From NCBI GenBank assembly GCA_009746045.1, contig RPFO01000716.1, positions 29,978 through 93,977 on the forward strand: 64,000 nucleotides of DNA, written 5' to 3'. Numbering within the stretch: the stretch's first letter is position 1; the number at the start of each line of letters is the position of its first letter. The notes under the pieces were generated by a model. It was not told where the DNA came from. It searched no databases and saw only the letters and a program-made list of their open reading frames with translations. The position numbers and the translations under genes were made by a program. The DNA comes from Mesostigma viride (lineage: Eukaryota > Streptophyta > Mesostigmatophyceae > Mesostigmatales > Mesostigmataceae). Below, one piece after another: positions 36,121-47,683 of the stretch.

Positions 36121-36324
36121 TTAATATTGTGCGGAAACCTTTTTGCCACTTGGCTTCTCAGGTTCCGCACAATATTACCAGCGATAACCACGTACTCGCT
36201 GGTACACTCAAGTTCATGCCGGCATGAACTTGAGTGCATGTACCAGCGAAGTGTTTATCGCTGCATGTAATATTGTGCGGAACCTGAGAAGCCAAGTGGC
36301 AAAAAGGTTTCCGCACAATATTAA
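36121..36324. mobile_element. Foldback element, copy 2
   Basis: Same arms as 33977-34139 (TTAATATTGTGCGGAAACC), with an additional inner palindrome (CTCAAGTTCATGCCGGCATG and complement). TTAA lies at both ends. Confidence 0.88.
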
Positions 36325-36331
36325 CCTAACT

Positions 36332-36515
36332 CACCCCCAAGTCTGTGGGGGCTCCGCGTGTGACCGCGTATGGCATTCATAGCGATTCGGGCCGAGGTGC
36401 CCACACCCCTGCAACTATAGGACCTAGATAGCTTACACCATCCATTCCATCCCATGTTCCCATCCCACTGAGGACTTATGCTCACGTGACGCAGTCACGT
36501 GTCTAAATTAATTAA
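36332..36515 (+). mobile_element. LINE 3' end, continuation of 32338-33965
   Basis: Starts CACCCCCAAGTCTGTGGGGG and runs to the hairpin CACGTGACGCAGTCACGTG at 36484-36502 and a TTAA tail. It joins seamlessly to position 33965 once the intervening segment is removed, with CACC shared by both sides. Confidence 0.8.
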
Positions 36516-36529
36516 TGCCATGATTCCAA

Positions 36530-39500
36530 ACGTCCAAGAACTGCACACGGTGCAAAGGCAAAAATCCGGAGAACAGCACTTTCAAATGTGCGGCGGGAAC
36601 CAATTTACCCCGCGTATGCCAGAAAACATCGTGTTGCTGCAGCGACGCGACGATGTGGACAACGAATCCAGTGCCAAGCTCAGAACGGCCGCAAAGGAGA
36701 TCTGGCATCACTGTCAGGGTTCAGATGTGCCAATTAAGATACTACGCGATCCAGCTGGTCCACGGCCTGTTTGTAGAGCTTGTGCCAAGGGGCAGCACCG
36801 AACAGATGTGGGTGACGTTGCAAAAAACACCGGACTTGAGGCGGAGCATAATGTCTCGCTCGTCATAGTCTTTGACCAACAAACGATGCAAGAGTTCAAC
36901 AAGAGGCGTGATGAATTATCGACACGATAAGAACAAAGACGGGAGAAGCGATGCAACTGACTAAGAACAACACCATATTTTGAGCACTGTGTGGGAAAGG
37001 AGACTGTGAATATCGGGGTAGCGAATAAAAGGAGTTTGCTGATATTTAGGATCCTTGCGCTTATCATAGTCAGCCCTAGGCCAGCCCTTCTTGTCATGGG
37101 TAATGTCGAGGTAATTGCAACTAGTATCCTCGGACGTGAGCTTTAATGTGAGGGACGCTTGCGGGTAGATGCCAGGCAGACCCGCTGTGATATACAAATG
37201 GGTTGCGAAATCAGGGTTGTCGAAAGCAATGACATCATCAATGTATCGACATGTGCGGATAAAACGCCTGATGATGAGAACATCATCATTTGAGGCAATG
37301 AGATTCTCCATGAATGCAAGCTCATCAGTGTATAGATAGAGATTTGCAAGGAGCCCGGGCCACAGCTAGTGCCCATAGGGATGCCGATGGCTTGTTGGTA
37401 TACATGGCCCGCAAAACAGATGAAGGTGTTATCAACAAGATAAGAGATCCAATGAACAAGGTCAGCCTTCGTGATAACATAAATATAAGCATCCCGCACG
37501 ATAGCGCCTGCCGCAATCGATCCCTGACAGCCACGTTGCAGTGGGCTTGGTCTGAGAAACACACACGTGCAGGTGGTTGCGCCCGTGAGGCCTACGTACA
37601 TACAGATGAGTAAGGAGGCTATCTAAACGAGCTTTCAAATCGTGCAAATCTAGTGTGGTATACAGAGTGGTGAAATCATAGGTGGCTATGGGCATAGGTA
37701 TACGCTTCTCTGGCTGCTGTCTTAGAACGGCTAAGGGCGGCAACTGGCGTACTAAGGCGTACTTGGGCTCGGAGTCTATGACGATCCAACTACCAGCGCA
37801 TTCATACCCGGCATATTTCGACAGCACCTCCACCCATAATGCATTGGCTTTGGGGAGAAGAGCATTCAAAGCATGGCAGATGAGTTTCGATAGAGGCATC
37901 AGTGGGGCGGAATGCGACGCAGCAATAGTGCGCAAAGCAACAGGAGTTTTGTGCAGCTTAACAGAGTGAGGTACGGATATGGGAACGTAGTGGTGGTGGC
38001 GCGTCGCTGCCCGAGCAACAATGTTTTGGCCGTGCAGAAAAGCCTGCGATGAGCAGCTGTGATACTGGCGGTGAACTGACAGTGCACGCAGAACATAGGT
38101 AGGGCTGGACGCCATCATGCAACTCATGTTGCACAGTAGCAAGGTAGTGCTTCTTGCAGATAAAAGCAAAGTTGTTGGCGCTCTTGTCAACACACGTGAT
38201 GATAAAGTCCTGCTTGAAGTGGTCAAGAAGTGCTTTATCTGTGGTGTTGAGCCAGGTAGTGGTGCGGTGGACCTGCCGGGGACGGTAATCAAGCCTTGTG
38301 AGACGTGCATTGCATTCGTGAATGACGGCGCTAAATCACGGGTCCATGGCAAGGGGAGCAAGCTGTAGGTCCGTGCAAATGGCATTGCAGAATTTGCGCA
38401 GTGATGTTGAGAGCAGTGCATTCACCTCTTTGGCACACGTGCGCTGGACCCACGGCCGAAACTTGGTACCTTAACCCCTAAATGGTCTGGCTGCCGATTT
38501 TCCGCCTAAAACTGAGTTACAGCCGACACGTCGGCCCCTTCTCGGGGGACCAAATGCCGCGAAAACTATTGAGAATTAGGAAAAGTTTAGCTGAGAAGAT
38601 CGAAAGTTTATAATTTTCCTCACAGCATGGTACTAGGGTTTGCATACTTCTGACAAAGTTATAGAGGTGTTCTGGCCGGTCAAAGTACAAGGGGTCAGGG
38701 TACTTTTTCACGTCCAACGTGCATTCCGGAAAACGACGACCTGGCCATGGCGGCTTGCGCCCACGCATGGCATTTACGTTTTCGTTCGAATTTTCTGACC
38801 AAACTTAGGAAATTGATTTTATACGTCCTAAAGATGATACAGGCCAATTTTTGGTTCGCGGGAATGCCATTTGATAGGTGTCGGCAGCGTTCTTGCTGGA
38901 AAAAACTGCGATCAGGCCGGACGATAGAAACGTTGACAGCAATACCTTTCCGGCGTATTTTAAAGGATATATTGGTTTCTTTGTACTTTTTATGATACAT
39001 GGTAGTCGTAAACGTGCAAGGGTGGCCAGAACTCGCCGAATCCAGCGACCATGCTGCACAACTTTGGTGTGCCGAAATGCGCCATTTTGCGGCCACCGCC
39101 TGGGCCAAGGTAACGCCATCCATGCCTGGTAAAGCTTCAGCATCGTTTTCCTATCGATGTTTGACGTTTATATATACGTTCTAGCTGGTGTAGCACATTC
39201 TTTTTGCATTATTCATGCTCTTTCTTGACCCTGGCCTGGCCCCTTTCTAAAACACCCTTCTTAGATGCTTCCCTCAGTCAGTTGACCTGCCACAGTGTGA
39301 TGGTGATAAGTTTTAGAGGCTGTATGGGTTTGAATACCTCCATATATGTTTGTTATACATTTCCCACACACATATTGCATGAGTGTGAGGCAGTTGGCTG
39401 GTCTCTGTGGCATCATCAAGCATGTAACCGGTGAGTAGAAGCTTCCCATTGTCAGCATGTGCCACCAGGTGTGCTGGCCATCACCTGGCAAGCTATAGCA

Positions 39501-40840
39501 GCTTAGGCCTAGTTTATCCTTGCTAGGGCAAGCTGAAATAGGCTTAAAATCACTAGTTTGTTGGTGGCTGCCTCCTAGAATGCATGCCTTACGTAGGGTA
39601 TCCGTACCACGTTACCTACGTGCATGGACAAGGTGGCACCTGCACATAGGTGCCATGTAAGGGCAGTGTGATGATGCAGTTATGTTTCCCCATCATTGTG
39701 GAAGGGAAATGTATTGTGTGGCATGGTTGGGGGCCATATTAGTAAGTATTAGTAGGTAGTATGCCCACTCCTACCCCCTTGGTTGCTTTTTACCAACGGT
39801 ACCCCTATGGGCTGTACTGGGTGTAACTGCTGGCATACCCACCCAAATGATGACCCCAATGGCTCAAACTGTTCAGCAACTAATTGTTTATCATCCCTGA
39901 AGTGGTAGGTGCCTAGCTCTTACAACATAATTCAAAATGCACATTCTACCAAAAATGAAAACGCTCGTCTTGACCCCCCTGACTTTGACGGCAGTTATAC
40001 ATGGCCTACCCTGCATATATGTAAGGTTGTGATATACCAACCCGAAGGGCAACTCATGGACATGCTTGGCCCCCAAGGACAGCCATTGGATATGGGTGGG
40101 TTGGATGGCATCTGGTTTGCAAAATTGTGAAGTTACAGCCGATGCATCGGCAGTATTTCTGCCCATTTAGGGGTTAAGCAAAAAGGTCTACAAGCGTGTG
40201 GCTCGGCAGGATGCTGAGGTCAGCGGTCATGACGTGCTGTGAGGTCACTGAGGTGGGATCAAGGTACTTGAAATACCGTTGTTGTTGGCAGGGGCAGGGC
40301 CCTGCCAAGATGGTGGCCAGCTCGGTGGGCGTTGCATCGCGGCTGACCTTCCCGTTGCTGAAAACCATTTGTCCCAAGGTGGGAGCTGAGTAATGCCAGG
40401 CGGAAATGGGAGTGCCGAAAGTGTTGCGCACCACGAGCGGCATCGCAGCCCGCACGTAATTGCGGCAAATGCAGAATGTGGGGCAAACACAGCTCATCCA
40501 TCGCAGCATGAATGAAAGGTGAGATCAGTAAACGACGCGTACGCAGTGCATCTGCATTCCCATTGACACGGTGCCGGATGATACGTGAGAGAAGGCCTCG
40601 CAGACTACTGGCATGGGAGCGGGGGACTTGCAGATCAGCTGGGGAGCACGCCCCGACGGCAATGTGTAAGCTGGTAAGCTTCTTCAAGCTGCAGGCTTCG
40701 AGATAGGAGGCATGAAAGTTGCCACGTTACATAAGCCGAGACATGTCACGACGTAGGCAGCGGAGACTGGTGGAGTATGTAAAGGGAAGGAGCGGGGGAC
40801 ACATGTGTGGAAGGTGGAGGGGCAGGGGCGACGCTGTGGG
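36530..40840 (-). pseudogene. Reverse-transcriptase element relic, possibly Penelope-like, split by a TTAA element
   Basis: Minus-strand pieces in several frames: the N-terminal half at 40690-40178 includes GPCPCQQQRYFKYLDP and HVMTADLSILPS. After the 38471-40177 insertion, RT motifs follow: IATYDFTTLYTTLDLHDLKA (near 37670), AIGIPMGTSCGP (near 37370) and CRYIDDVIAFDN (near 37245). The GxPMGT and YIDD boxes and the TxDFTTLYT-type motif A resemble Penelope-like and related protist RTs. No GIY-YIG endonuclease was found downstream. Several frameshifts make it a relic. The class is uncertain; that it is an RT is firm. Confidence 0.7.
38471..40177. mobile_element. TTAA-flanked DNA element with 15-bp terminal inverted repeats
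   Basis: Ends are TTAACCCCTAAATGG and its exact complement. Inside each end is a GTTACAGCCGA(N4)TCGGC palindrome (about 38516 and 40130). The 1.7-kb interior has no recognisable transposase. It interrupts the RT relic 36530-40840. Known: TTAA duplication with CCC termini is piggyBac-like. The assignment is inferred. Confidence 0.85.
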
Positions 40841-41357
40841 GATATGGGCGATATTAATTAATTAATTAATTAATTAGGAACATATGCTCCGTTGGGAGTA
40901 TATGTATGTAGCACATATCCCAGAGAAGGGGCATGGGCATACATTCCAGTAGGCTACTTCCTGCAAGGGTGGGAATGTAAACAACACTTGCTCTAGGTGC
41001 ACCAAGGGCACCGGCACCACCAGAGTCTCAGAGCTCAATTAACCCCCCGTCATGGGGGCGGAAGATCAGCTAGCATGGCGATACAAAAGCTAGTAGGGCA
41101 TGGCTTCTCAGCAGAGAGTGGCTCTCTGCGTAGTCACAGCATAACTAAATAGGTAAAGCTAGGCATCATCTGGTGTGTGGCGCGTCATGGGCACACATTA
41201 ATTAATTACTGCGTCACGTGAGCATAAGTCACAGCATGGGCACACATGTACATGACTTATTCATGTTCATGAGTCAGCTGGTATAGTGCCTGTAGTAGGC
41301 GTGCATGTACAAGGCCACGGTCTAACTATTCTACACTAATACTGCTGACATATTCCC
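40841..41357. other. Spacer with (TTAA)n and LINE hairpin
   Basis: (TTAA)n at 40854-40877, anonymous sequence, and TTAATTAATTACTGCGTCACGTGAGCAT at 41198-41225, the tail-plus-hairpin signature of the LINE 3' end. No gene seen. Confidence 0.5.
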
Positions 41358-42550
41358 CTAAGCTGGGGCGTCTGGAGTCGCTGGGGCCGCGGGTGTCGCG
41401 GGGGTCGCGTGCCAGGGCTTGTGGCCGACGTAGATGGCCGCCCCCTTCCAGTACACTGGCTGTCCCGCCTTGGTCTGCTGGAGCTAGAGGTAGGCCGGCC
41501 ATAGCTCCTGTCGCCGTTGTTGCTGCGCCAGGGTCAAGTCGCCGTCCACGGTGAAGGGAGTGTTCTCGAGCCGCTTGCGGCGTCTGAGAAACGAAATCTT
41601 GTCCGCTGGGCTCTTAAAGATGAGAAGAAGCAGGGGCGCCCCTGCCTTACCCCGCGTGCGGGGAAGGCGGTGGGCGACCAGCTTAATCTCACCAAGAAGG
41701 CCCATGCGATCAAGGATTTTGCTCTCAAACGCACGTGCAAGCTTCTCGGAATTCTCACCTTCCTCAATGTCGAAGTTCTTGAGGATGGCGTTAAGGCTGT
41801 GCTTGGCGAGCTCGGCCTCCTCGCGGAGGTCGAGCTTCTGCTGCTGGAGCTGTGCGGCAACGGCGGAGGTGGTGGAGGTGGTGTGTTGCTTAAGCATGTC
41901 CGCCGAGGTCTGGGTGGGAGGATCGAGCATCGCCAGCTGGGCCAGCGAGGGCTGGCTCGGCGGCAATGTCCTTCACCGCCTGGGCGGTGAGGCCTGCGGT
42001 GTTTTGCAGGACCTCGATGGCGATGGCATTGTCCTTGATGCGCTGGTCGATGTCGCGGAGCTGGGCGGTGATGGCAGCGGAGGAGGGGGTGGTGGCGGTG
42101 GAGGAGGCGAGGAGGGTGGAGGTGGCATGGTGGAGATGGTGGAGAGGAGGGGGAGCTCGGCAGTCAGCGTGCCGCCCATGGCCGCCACATCTGCAGCGAT
42201 GGGGGCCACGTGCTGCTCGACTGAGGGCCTCCTGAAGGAGTGAGCGGATGGAGGATTTGGTTAAGGTGGTGGTGAGGGGCTTGGGGGGCCAGACCTCCTC
42301 GAGGGAGCGTCCAAGGAGGGAGAAGAGGACGTATTGCTGGAGGTGGGGGCGCCGGGTGGTGTGGATGGTGTTGTCGAAATGGCGCCTCTGAAGGAAGGCA
42401 TTGAAGAGGCGGCCCTGGTGGGAAAGCTGCTTGAACAGTTCAAGAAGCGAGGCATGCGATCCCCAGAACACATAGCTCAGGAGCTTGTCGTGAGTGAGCT
42501 TGTCAAAAAAGCTGTGCTGGCTGGCGTCAAAGTCGAACTCTTCCCCTAGG
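41358..42550 (-). pseudogene. LINE ORF1-type protein relic, second copy
   Basis: Minus-strand frames 42471-41890 and 41966-41484 make one protein with a frameshift near 41930. Its C-terminus (HRLPRTRGKAG, LLIFKSPADKISFLRRRKR, DLTLAQQQRRQELWPAYL) matches the ORF1 relic at 34282-35574. A premature TAG at 41484 is followed by the expected continuation (QPVYWKGAAIYVGHKPW) to a second stop at 41358. The upstream part has a Ser/Thr/Ala-rich region and a likely coiled coil. Confidence 0.72.
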
Positions 42551-43677
42551 TCGGCTCGGCAGGGCGACTGCGCTTGGGGTCAGGCGACGCTGCGGGCGAG
42601 GCGAGCCGGGGGGGCTGGGCGACCACTGGAGCTTGGCTAGTGGCGCCGCTGCCTTCTGGGCCGGAGGGCGAAGCTGCAGCTAGCTGGAGCTGCAGACGTA
42701 TTTTCAGGGCCGAGCGCAGCCGCCAGGCTGCGTTGCGCGGAGGAGCGTTTGCTCGCCATATATTGCGTAATAGCTTCGGAAAATTATATCAGCGTGTGCG
42801 TCTTAGAAAGACGAAGCGATTGTGATATTCACAGCCGAATTTTGGTGCCCAAACGTGGAAGTTATGAGCTCCGCCGTCAGCCATGGCTACCTCGTGGCTC
42901 GTGGCACATGTACATGGTGGGCGATATGGGTGGAGATTATGCTTCAGACGCCAGGCACGGATGAACATAAGAGGGCGGGGACGGGGGGGAAGCGGGCGGC
43001 GGCGAGACCGAGCTTTGAAGCTCTTGCCTTCAATGCAAAAACCGTGGGGCAGAAATGCATGTAACATGCGTTTCCAAAAAGTTTCCCGATGCCCTGCGGC
43101 TTTGCGAAAAGCTGCGCCGGTAAAGGTGCCGGGGACATATTCCAAGGGTGCGACCCGCCAGTCCCACCACCACATATACTCCCAACGGAGTTATGTTCCA
43201 AATTAATTAATTAATCAATCAATCAAAGTCCAGTGGCCACCTGGATAGAATTGGAACTCATTTAGAGGCGCCAATTTGGGAGAATATAAAGGCCTCTCCC
43301 GGAGCCTGAGGGATTTTAGGGGCATGCCCATGCAGAGTTTTACCCATGTAACCCCCGGGTATGATATTGTACCCGGGTACTTGCACCTTTTGACTGGCAC
43401 CCCAGCAACGTCATACAGAAGCGAACAGTGCTTACTTGATATGTTCATAATTGTGTGTGCGTGGTTTTATGACACGTACAGTCTCGTTAAGGAGCGATGG
43501 AGAATATTGACCCAATGTCAGATTCGATGGAAAAAAAAACTACACAAATATCTGACCGTTTCTTAATGCCTGTATAGGACTGATCCTCTAGTCCTAGCCT
43601 GGACGACCATGGCTAAAAAATGACGCCATGTGTCGGCCAGCTAGGAATAGTTTTTGGGTACAACGGGACTAGGATAT
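42551..43677. other. Spacer, no gene recognised
   Basis: GC-rich start (42560-42730), unrecognised frames, a (TTAA)n/(ATCA)n stretch at 43201-43224, then anonymous sequence with a CCCGGGTA(N)n palindromic patch near 43355-43380. Confidence 0.45.
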
Positions 43678-43951
43678 TCTGATTTGGCACGCCGCAAAGG
43701 TGAAAACCATTTGCGTTCAGTGCCGGTCCGCGGAAAACGCGGAAAACGCGATCTGCAAATGAATCCGACCGGAATCGAACTGGGGACCTCTCGCACCAAC
43801 TTTCGCTGACTATAGGACGGACGTCTCCGGATCCTAGGGCATCGCCAACTTACACCTACAGTCATCTGCAAAAGTTCTCCTTTCCGGGGAGTGATGCAAG
43901 CCTTTCGGATTTGGTACTAGATAAATCATTCGAGATCTGTGTGTGTAGGAG
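43678..43951 (-). mobile_element. tRNA-derived SINE, copy 1
   Basis: On the minus strand it carries a Pol III B-box-like CCCAGTTCGATTCC and an A-box-like TAGGTGTAAGTTGGC about 75-80 bases upstream. It is about 90% identical to 47413-47683. Imperfect flanking repeats GGTACAACGGGA and GGTACTACGGGA could be the target-site duplication. Confidence 0.75.
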
Positions 43952-44471
43952 TACTACACGGGGTACTACGGGAGAGTTCAATTGGGCATTGACGCGAATT
44001 GGGTACCCATACATGCGAGTGGTTTATTCTGTGGCCTAAGATAAACTAAGTTATGGGCGCTACTGACGTCCCCTCAAATGCACATGCACCGCTCAACCCC
44101 ATTCGGAAGCCATAAGCTGACTAGGCACTGAGCAGATGCCAATATGTCTGCATACCGGCCAAGGCCTTCCAACAATCGATGGGATGGCTAGCTAGTACAA
44201 AACTGCACTCGATCAAGGCAGTAGTGAGAGCACCCGGTCACAACAAAAATTTTGAGAGCGACCAGAAAGCTGCTTTCTTCTCCCTGGTTACAATTCTCAA
44301 GTGCTGCTATTATTGCCCAGCTATGAGCGAGTCACCCTATGCTCCACAAAAGCAGACTTGCAATAATCGATGACAGCAGGCTCGAGCTACCAAGTCCCGG
44401 ATTCTCCAGATTTCTGGTCTAAGCCGCGGTTGTCGCATTGGTCCACACACCCTACTTCAGAACTCCAATCG

Positions 44472-45769
44472 CTATCCATTATTTAGATCTCCATCGAGGC
44501 CTGCGTCGGTCACACCGGGTAGTACTGCTGCCGCCGTCACACCCGGCCGGTCCCCCCATGCCTGCCAGAACCCCGCCAGAACATCGCTCTCCTTCTCCTC
44601 CATCACCGCATAGTCGTCGTCGTCCTCGTGGTCATAGCCCAGCAAGTGGCAGATGCCGTGGCAGAAGAGGCGCACGAGGTGGCGGTCCAGGTCGAGCCCG
44701 TCGTCCTGGCACTGCAGGGGCCAGGGCAGACGTGTGCAGGTTGGTGCGTCAGCATAACCGCGAGTACCGGCCTCACACACGGTCAGGAAAGAGCAGACAA
44801 CATTTAAATGCCGGAAGACAGCAGACAACAAAATAATGCCGGAACACAGCAGACAACAAATGCCGGAAGACAGCAGACAGCAAATGCCGAAAGACAGCAG
44901 ACAATTACAAATGAAGGGGGTTTTACGAAACAACGAGAAAATACTTTTCAACCCACAAGAATGCTCAGGAAGTAGCTTTGGAAATGGAGGAGGCGCTTTG
45001 CTTTCTTCGCAACAACCGCAAGGCATGAACAAGATCCCCTATGGAGAAAAAAGTTTAAAAAACATATAAAACAGATGTGAGATGGGTATCTTAGTAGAAA
45101 CTGCTGCATCAACCGCAATCCAGGTACATGCGTGTGCGCATGTTTCCATGTGTGCAGAAAAGTATTGCAGCGACATGCCGGGGACACGCCATAAACCCAG
45201 GCTGCGTTGTTTTGCCAAAAGGTGGCAGCCCAGGAGTACACCGTCCACACACGGTGACATCCACGAACACCATCCACAGTACCTGCTGTTTGATATACTG
45301 CATCGCGAGGACGACATCCCCAAGGTCGCTGATGCCTCTCCTCGGCAGCGGAAGCTGCCCAGGCTTTAAAGTCTGCACGAAAGGCCCAACATAGCATAAC
45401 CAGGAAAACAGAACCACAACAGGTATTGTACAAGGTTCTCGCGCCTCCGTCAGCATTTTATCACGACAACAGACTGTTGTGTGGGGTTTCTTCTGGCGCG
45501 CTCGAGCTCCACGGCAAGGTATGTCGGAAAAACCTAGTTCTCACCTGCGCTGGGAAGGACAGAACGTCCGTGACAGAATTCACCCCGCGATACTGGCGGT
45601 TAAGCTTCGCGACCTCCTTATCGGTTGCAAGCCATATCCCGACATCAAATGGGCGCACACCGGCGTCAACGTGTCTCCCTGTCGCCAAGTCGCGTATCAG
45701 AGTCACCTGACGGCGCACGACTGGAAGACAAACAGCAACCGCCTTCTGCGTATTCCGGATTGTTATCAT
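44472..45769 (-). CDS. ybeY: YbeY-type endoribonuclease / rRNA maturation factor (3 exons)
   Basis: Seen: exons 45769-45545, 45372-45283 and 44711-44472 join in phase 0 into about 184 residues, from ATG to TAG. Residues 42-75 carry the family signature (LNRQYRGVNSVTDVLSFPAQ). Residues 76-105 include ISDLGDVVLAMQYIKQQ. Exon 3 has the zinc motif HGICHLLGYDH. Known: YbeY is a single-strand endoribonuclease needed for 16S rRNA 3' maturation and ribosome quality control in bacteria and organelles. Inferred: the product works in the plastid or mitochondrion. I see no long transit peptide, so an upstream exon may be missing. The last 25 residues (Gly/Asp/Val-rich) are a non-conserved tail. Confidence 0.93.
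44823..44912 (-). repeat. About 24-bp tandem repeat in ybeY intron 2
   Basis: Four to five copies of ATGCCGGAAGACAGCAGACAA (plus-strand sense) just upstream of the exon 3 acceptor of the minus-strand gene. Confidence 0.85.
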
Positions 45770-46531
45770 CCATGTAAAGTAATACACTTCGTTATAAACT
45801 TGGTTGCAAATACTTCGACGTTACCAGGGAGCTCCAAGCAATTACCCGCAAGAACTTGGACACAAGCAAATCCTTCTGCATAATCTGATTGAGGCGAAAC
45901 GCATGCACGAACTCGTTACAAAAAATTCAAGCGGAGATGTCTTCGCACGGCGCTCATGATCATCGCCCAGCTACAATTTACTTGTAAAGCTCACAATGCA
46001 TGCGCCATGGATGAGCTGGCGAAAGGTTTGCGTCAACGCGCCTGTGCTTGTCTTGCCAACAAAATGGCTTATCTCGCTCAGTGTGGGAAGACCAGGACCT
46101 CACGTGCTCCCGCACATCTAACTATCTAGACGTTGTAACTGGCTGTCCGCGACACTCCCGGAGCTAGTGTATAAAGGGCGAGGGGGGGGTAGACCCCCCC
46201 CACCCCCCTACCCCCAAAACTGGGGGCCCGGGGGGTGAAGGGTCGCCCCCCCCCCCGCCCCCCCGAAAATTGGGGGGGGTGGGGGGGGTGTTGGATGCAG
46301 ACCCCACCCCACCCCACCCTGAAAAAAAGGGGGGGGGTCGCCAGCCAAATTCTTTATTTTGGCTAAGGGAGCGGGTCCAAGAACACATCCGTCGCACTGC
46401 GGTGGCACCCATTCTCCTAACCCTGGCTATGATGGTACTAGGCTGAGCACAGCGTGCCTCCAAATTCAGCCATTTGTGGCATTGGAATTAACTTGGTTTG
46501 ACAATACCTACTTCAGTATTAGCCAATCACA
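45770..46531. other. Region upstream of ybeY
   Basis: It should hold the ybeY promoter and 5' UTR. At 46180-46340 is a stretch of G and C homopolymers (runs of 7-11) with strong G-quadruplex potential on both strands. No second gene is recognised. Confidence 0.45.
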
Positions 46532-47412
46532 TTAAGGGGAGGGGACATGCCTAAAGTGCACTTTTCTGGAAACCATACCTATGCATGTGCTAAAAATCCA
46601 ATGATGATTGGGGACCATAAATATGATTAAAAAAAAATTTTCCAGCCACTTGGGGGGGGGTACTAGCCCCCACCATACACCGGTAACGTGCTAAAAATAG
46701 AAAAAGACGCTATTTTAGTCACATTTTCCCTAGGGCAGTGGGCTTTGATATTGGGATCAGAATATTGGGACCAAATCACATATTCCCATATAGTTCCCTG
46801 ACTTTTGAGAAAGTCTGCCTAATTTTGAGCACAGAATAATCATGTTTGGACACATTGATGGATTTTCCCGCAAAAAGGGTACTTTTTTCCACACACAAAA
46901 AAAATCAAATCATAAACACATGGAGTATAGTGCCAAATCATATATTCCCAAATACTAGAGGTTGGGGGACATGCAGCCCCCAATTTTCAGGTCATTCTAA
47001 CAAGCGCAGCCCTATTTGATGGATATTCCTAGATCAGCACCAGTGATGACGCTGACAGAGGTTTTAGCTAGTATTCAACCACACTAACACCCCTTTATAC
47101 ATCTCAGCCACGTGAAAACTGGCCAAACCACGTGCTACCATCCTCTGCACATATGGTACCTCCTATGTTCAAGGTTTGATGACGTTCTGACAAGAACTGC
47201 CCAAGTTACAACCATTCCAAGACAGCCACCCATGTAGACACTACAAGGAAATTATAGTAACCATTCAGCCACACTAGCACCTCCTTCTTCATCAAGACAT
47301 CTGCAAACTGACCAAAGCACACATAATTAACCCTTGCACGCTGACGGCAACGCATGCTCAACGTGTGGGGTCATTGTGACAAGAACTACTCAAGTTGATG
47401 GGTTTCCTATAT

Positions 47413-47683
47413 TCTGATCAGACACTCCGCAAAGGTGAAAACCTTTGCGTTCAGTGCCGGGCCGCGGAAAACGCGGAAAACGCGATCTGCAAATGAATCC
47501 GACCGGAATCGAACTGGGGACCTCTCGCACCAATTTTGCTGACTATAGGACGGACGTCTCCGGTTACCATGGCATCGCCAACTTACACCTACAGTCATCC
47601 GCAAAAGTTCTCCTGTCCGGGGAGTGATGCAAGCCTTTCGGATTTGGTACTAGATAAATCACTCGAGATCTGTGTGTAGGAGG
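47413..47683 (-). mobile_element. tRNA-derived SINE, copy 2, with target-site duplication
   Basis: Same 270-bp sequence as 43678-43951, flanked by TTCCTATAT at 47404-47412 and 47684-47692. The minus strand carries the B-box-like GTTCGATTCC. It is inserted in element B. Confidence 0.85.

Noticed and set aside
43740-43830. A functional tRNA gene
   Set aside because: The B-box is clear but the acceptor and T stems do not pair properly, and the sequence is repeated with a target duplication, as expected for a SINE.
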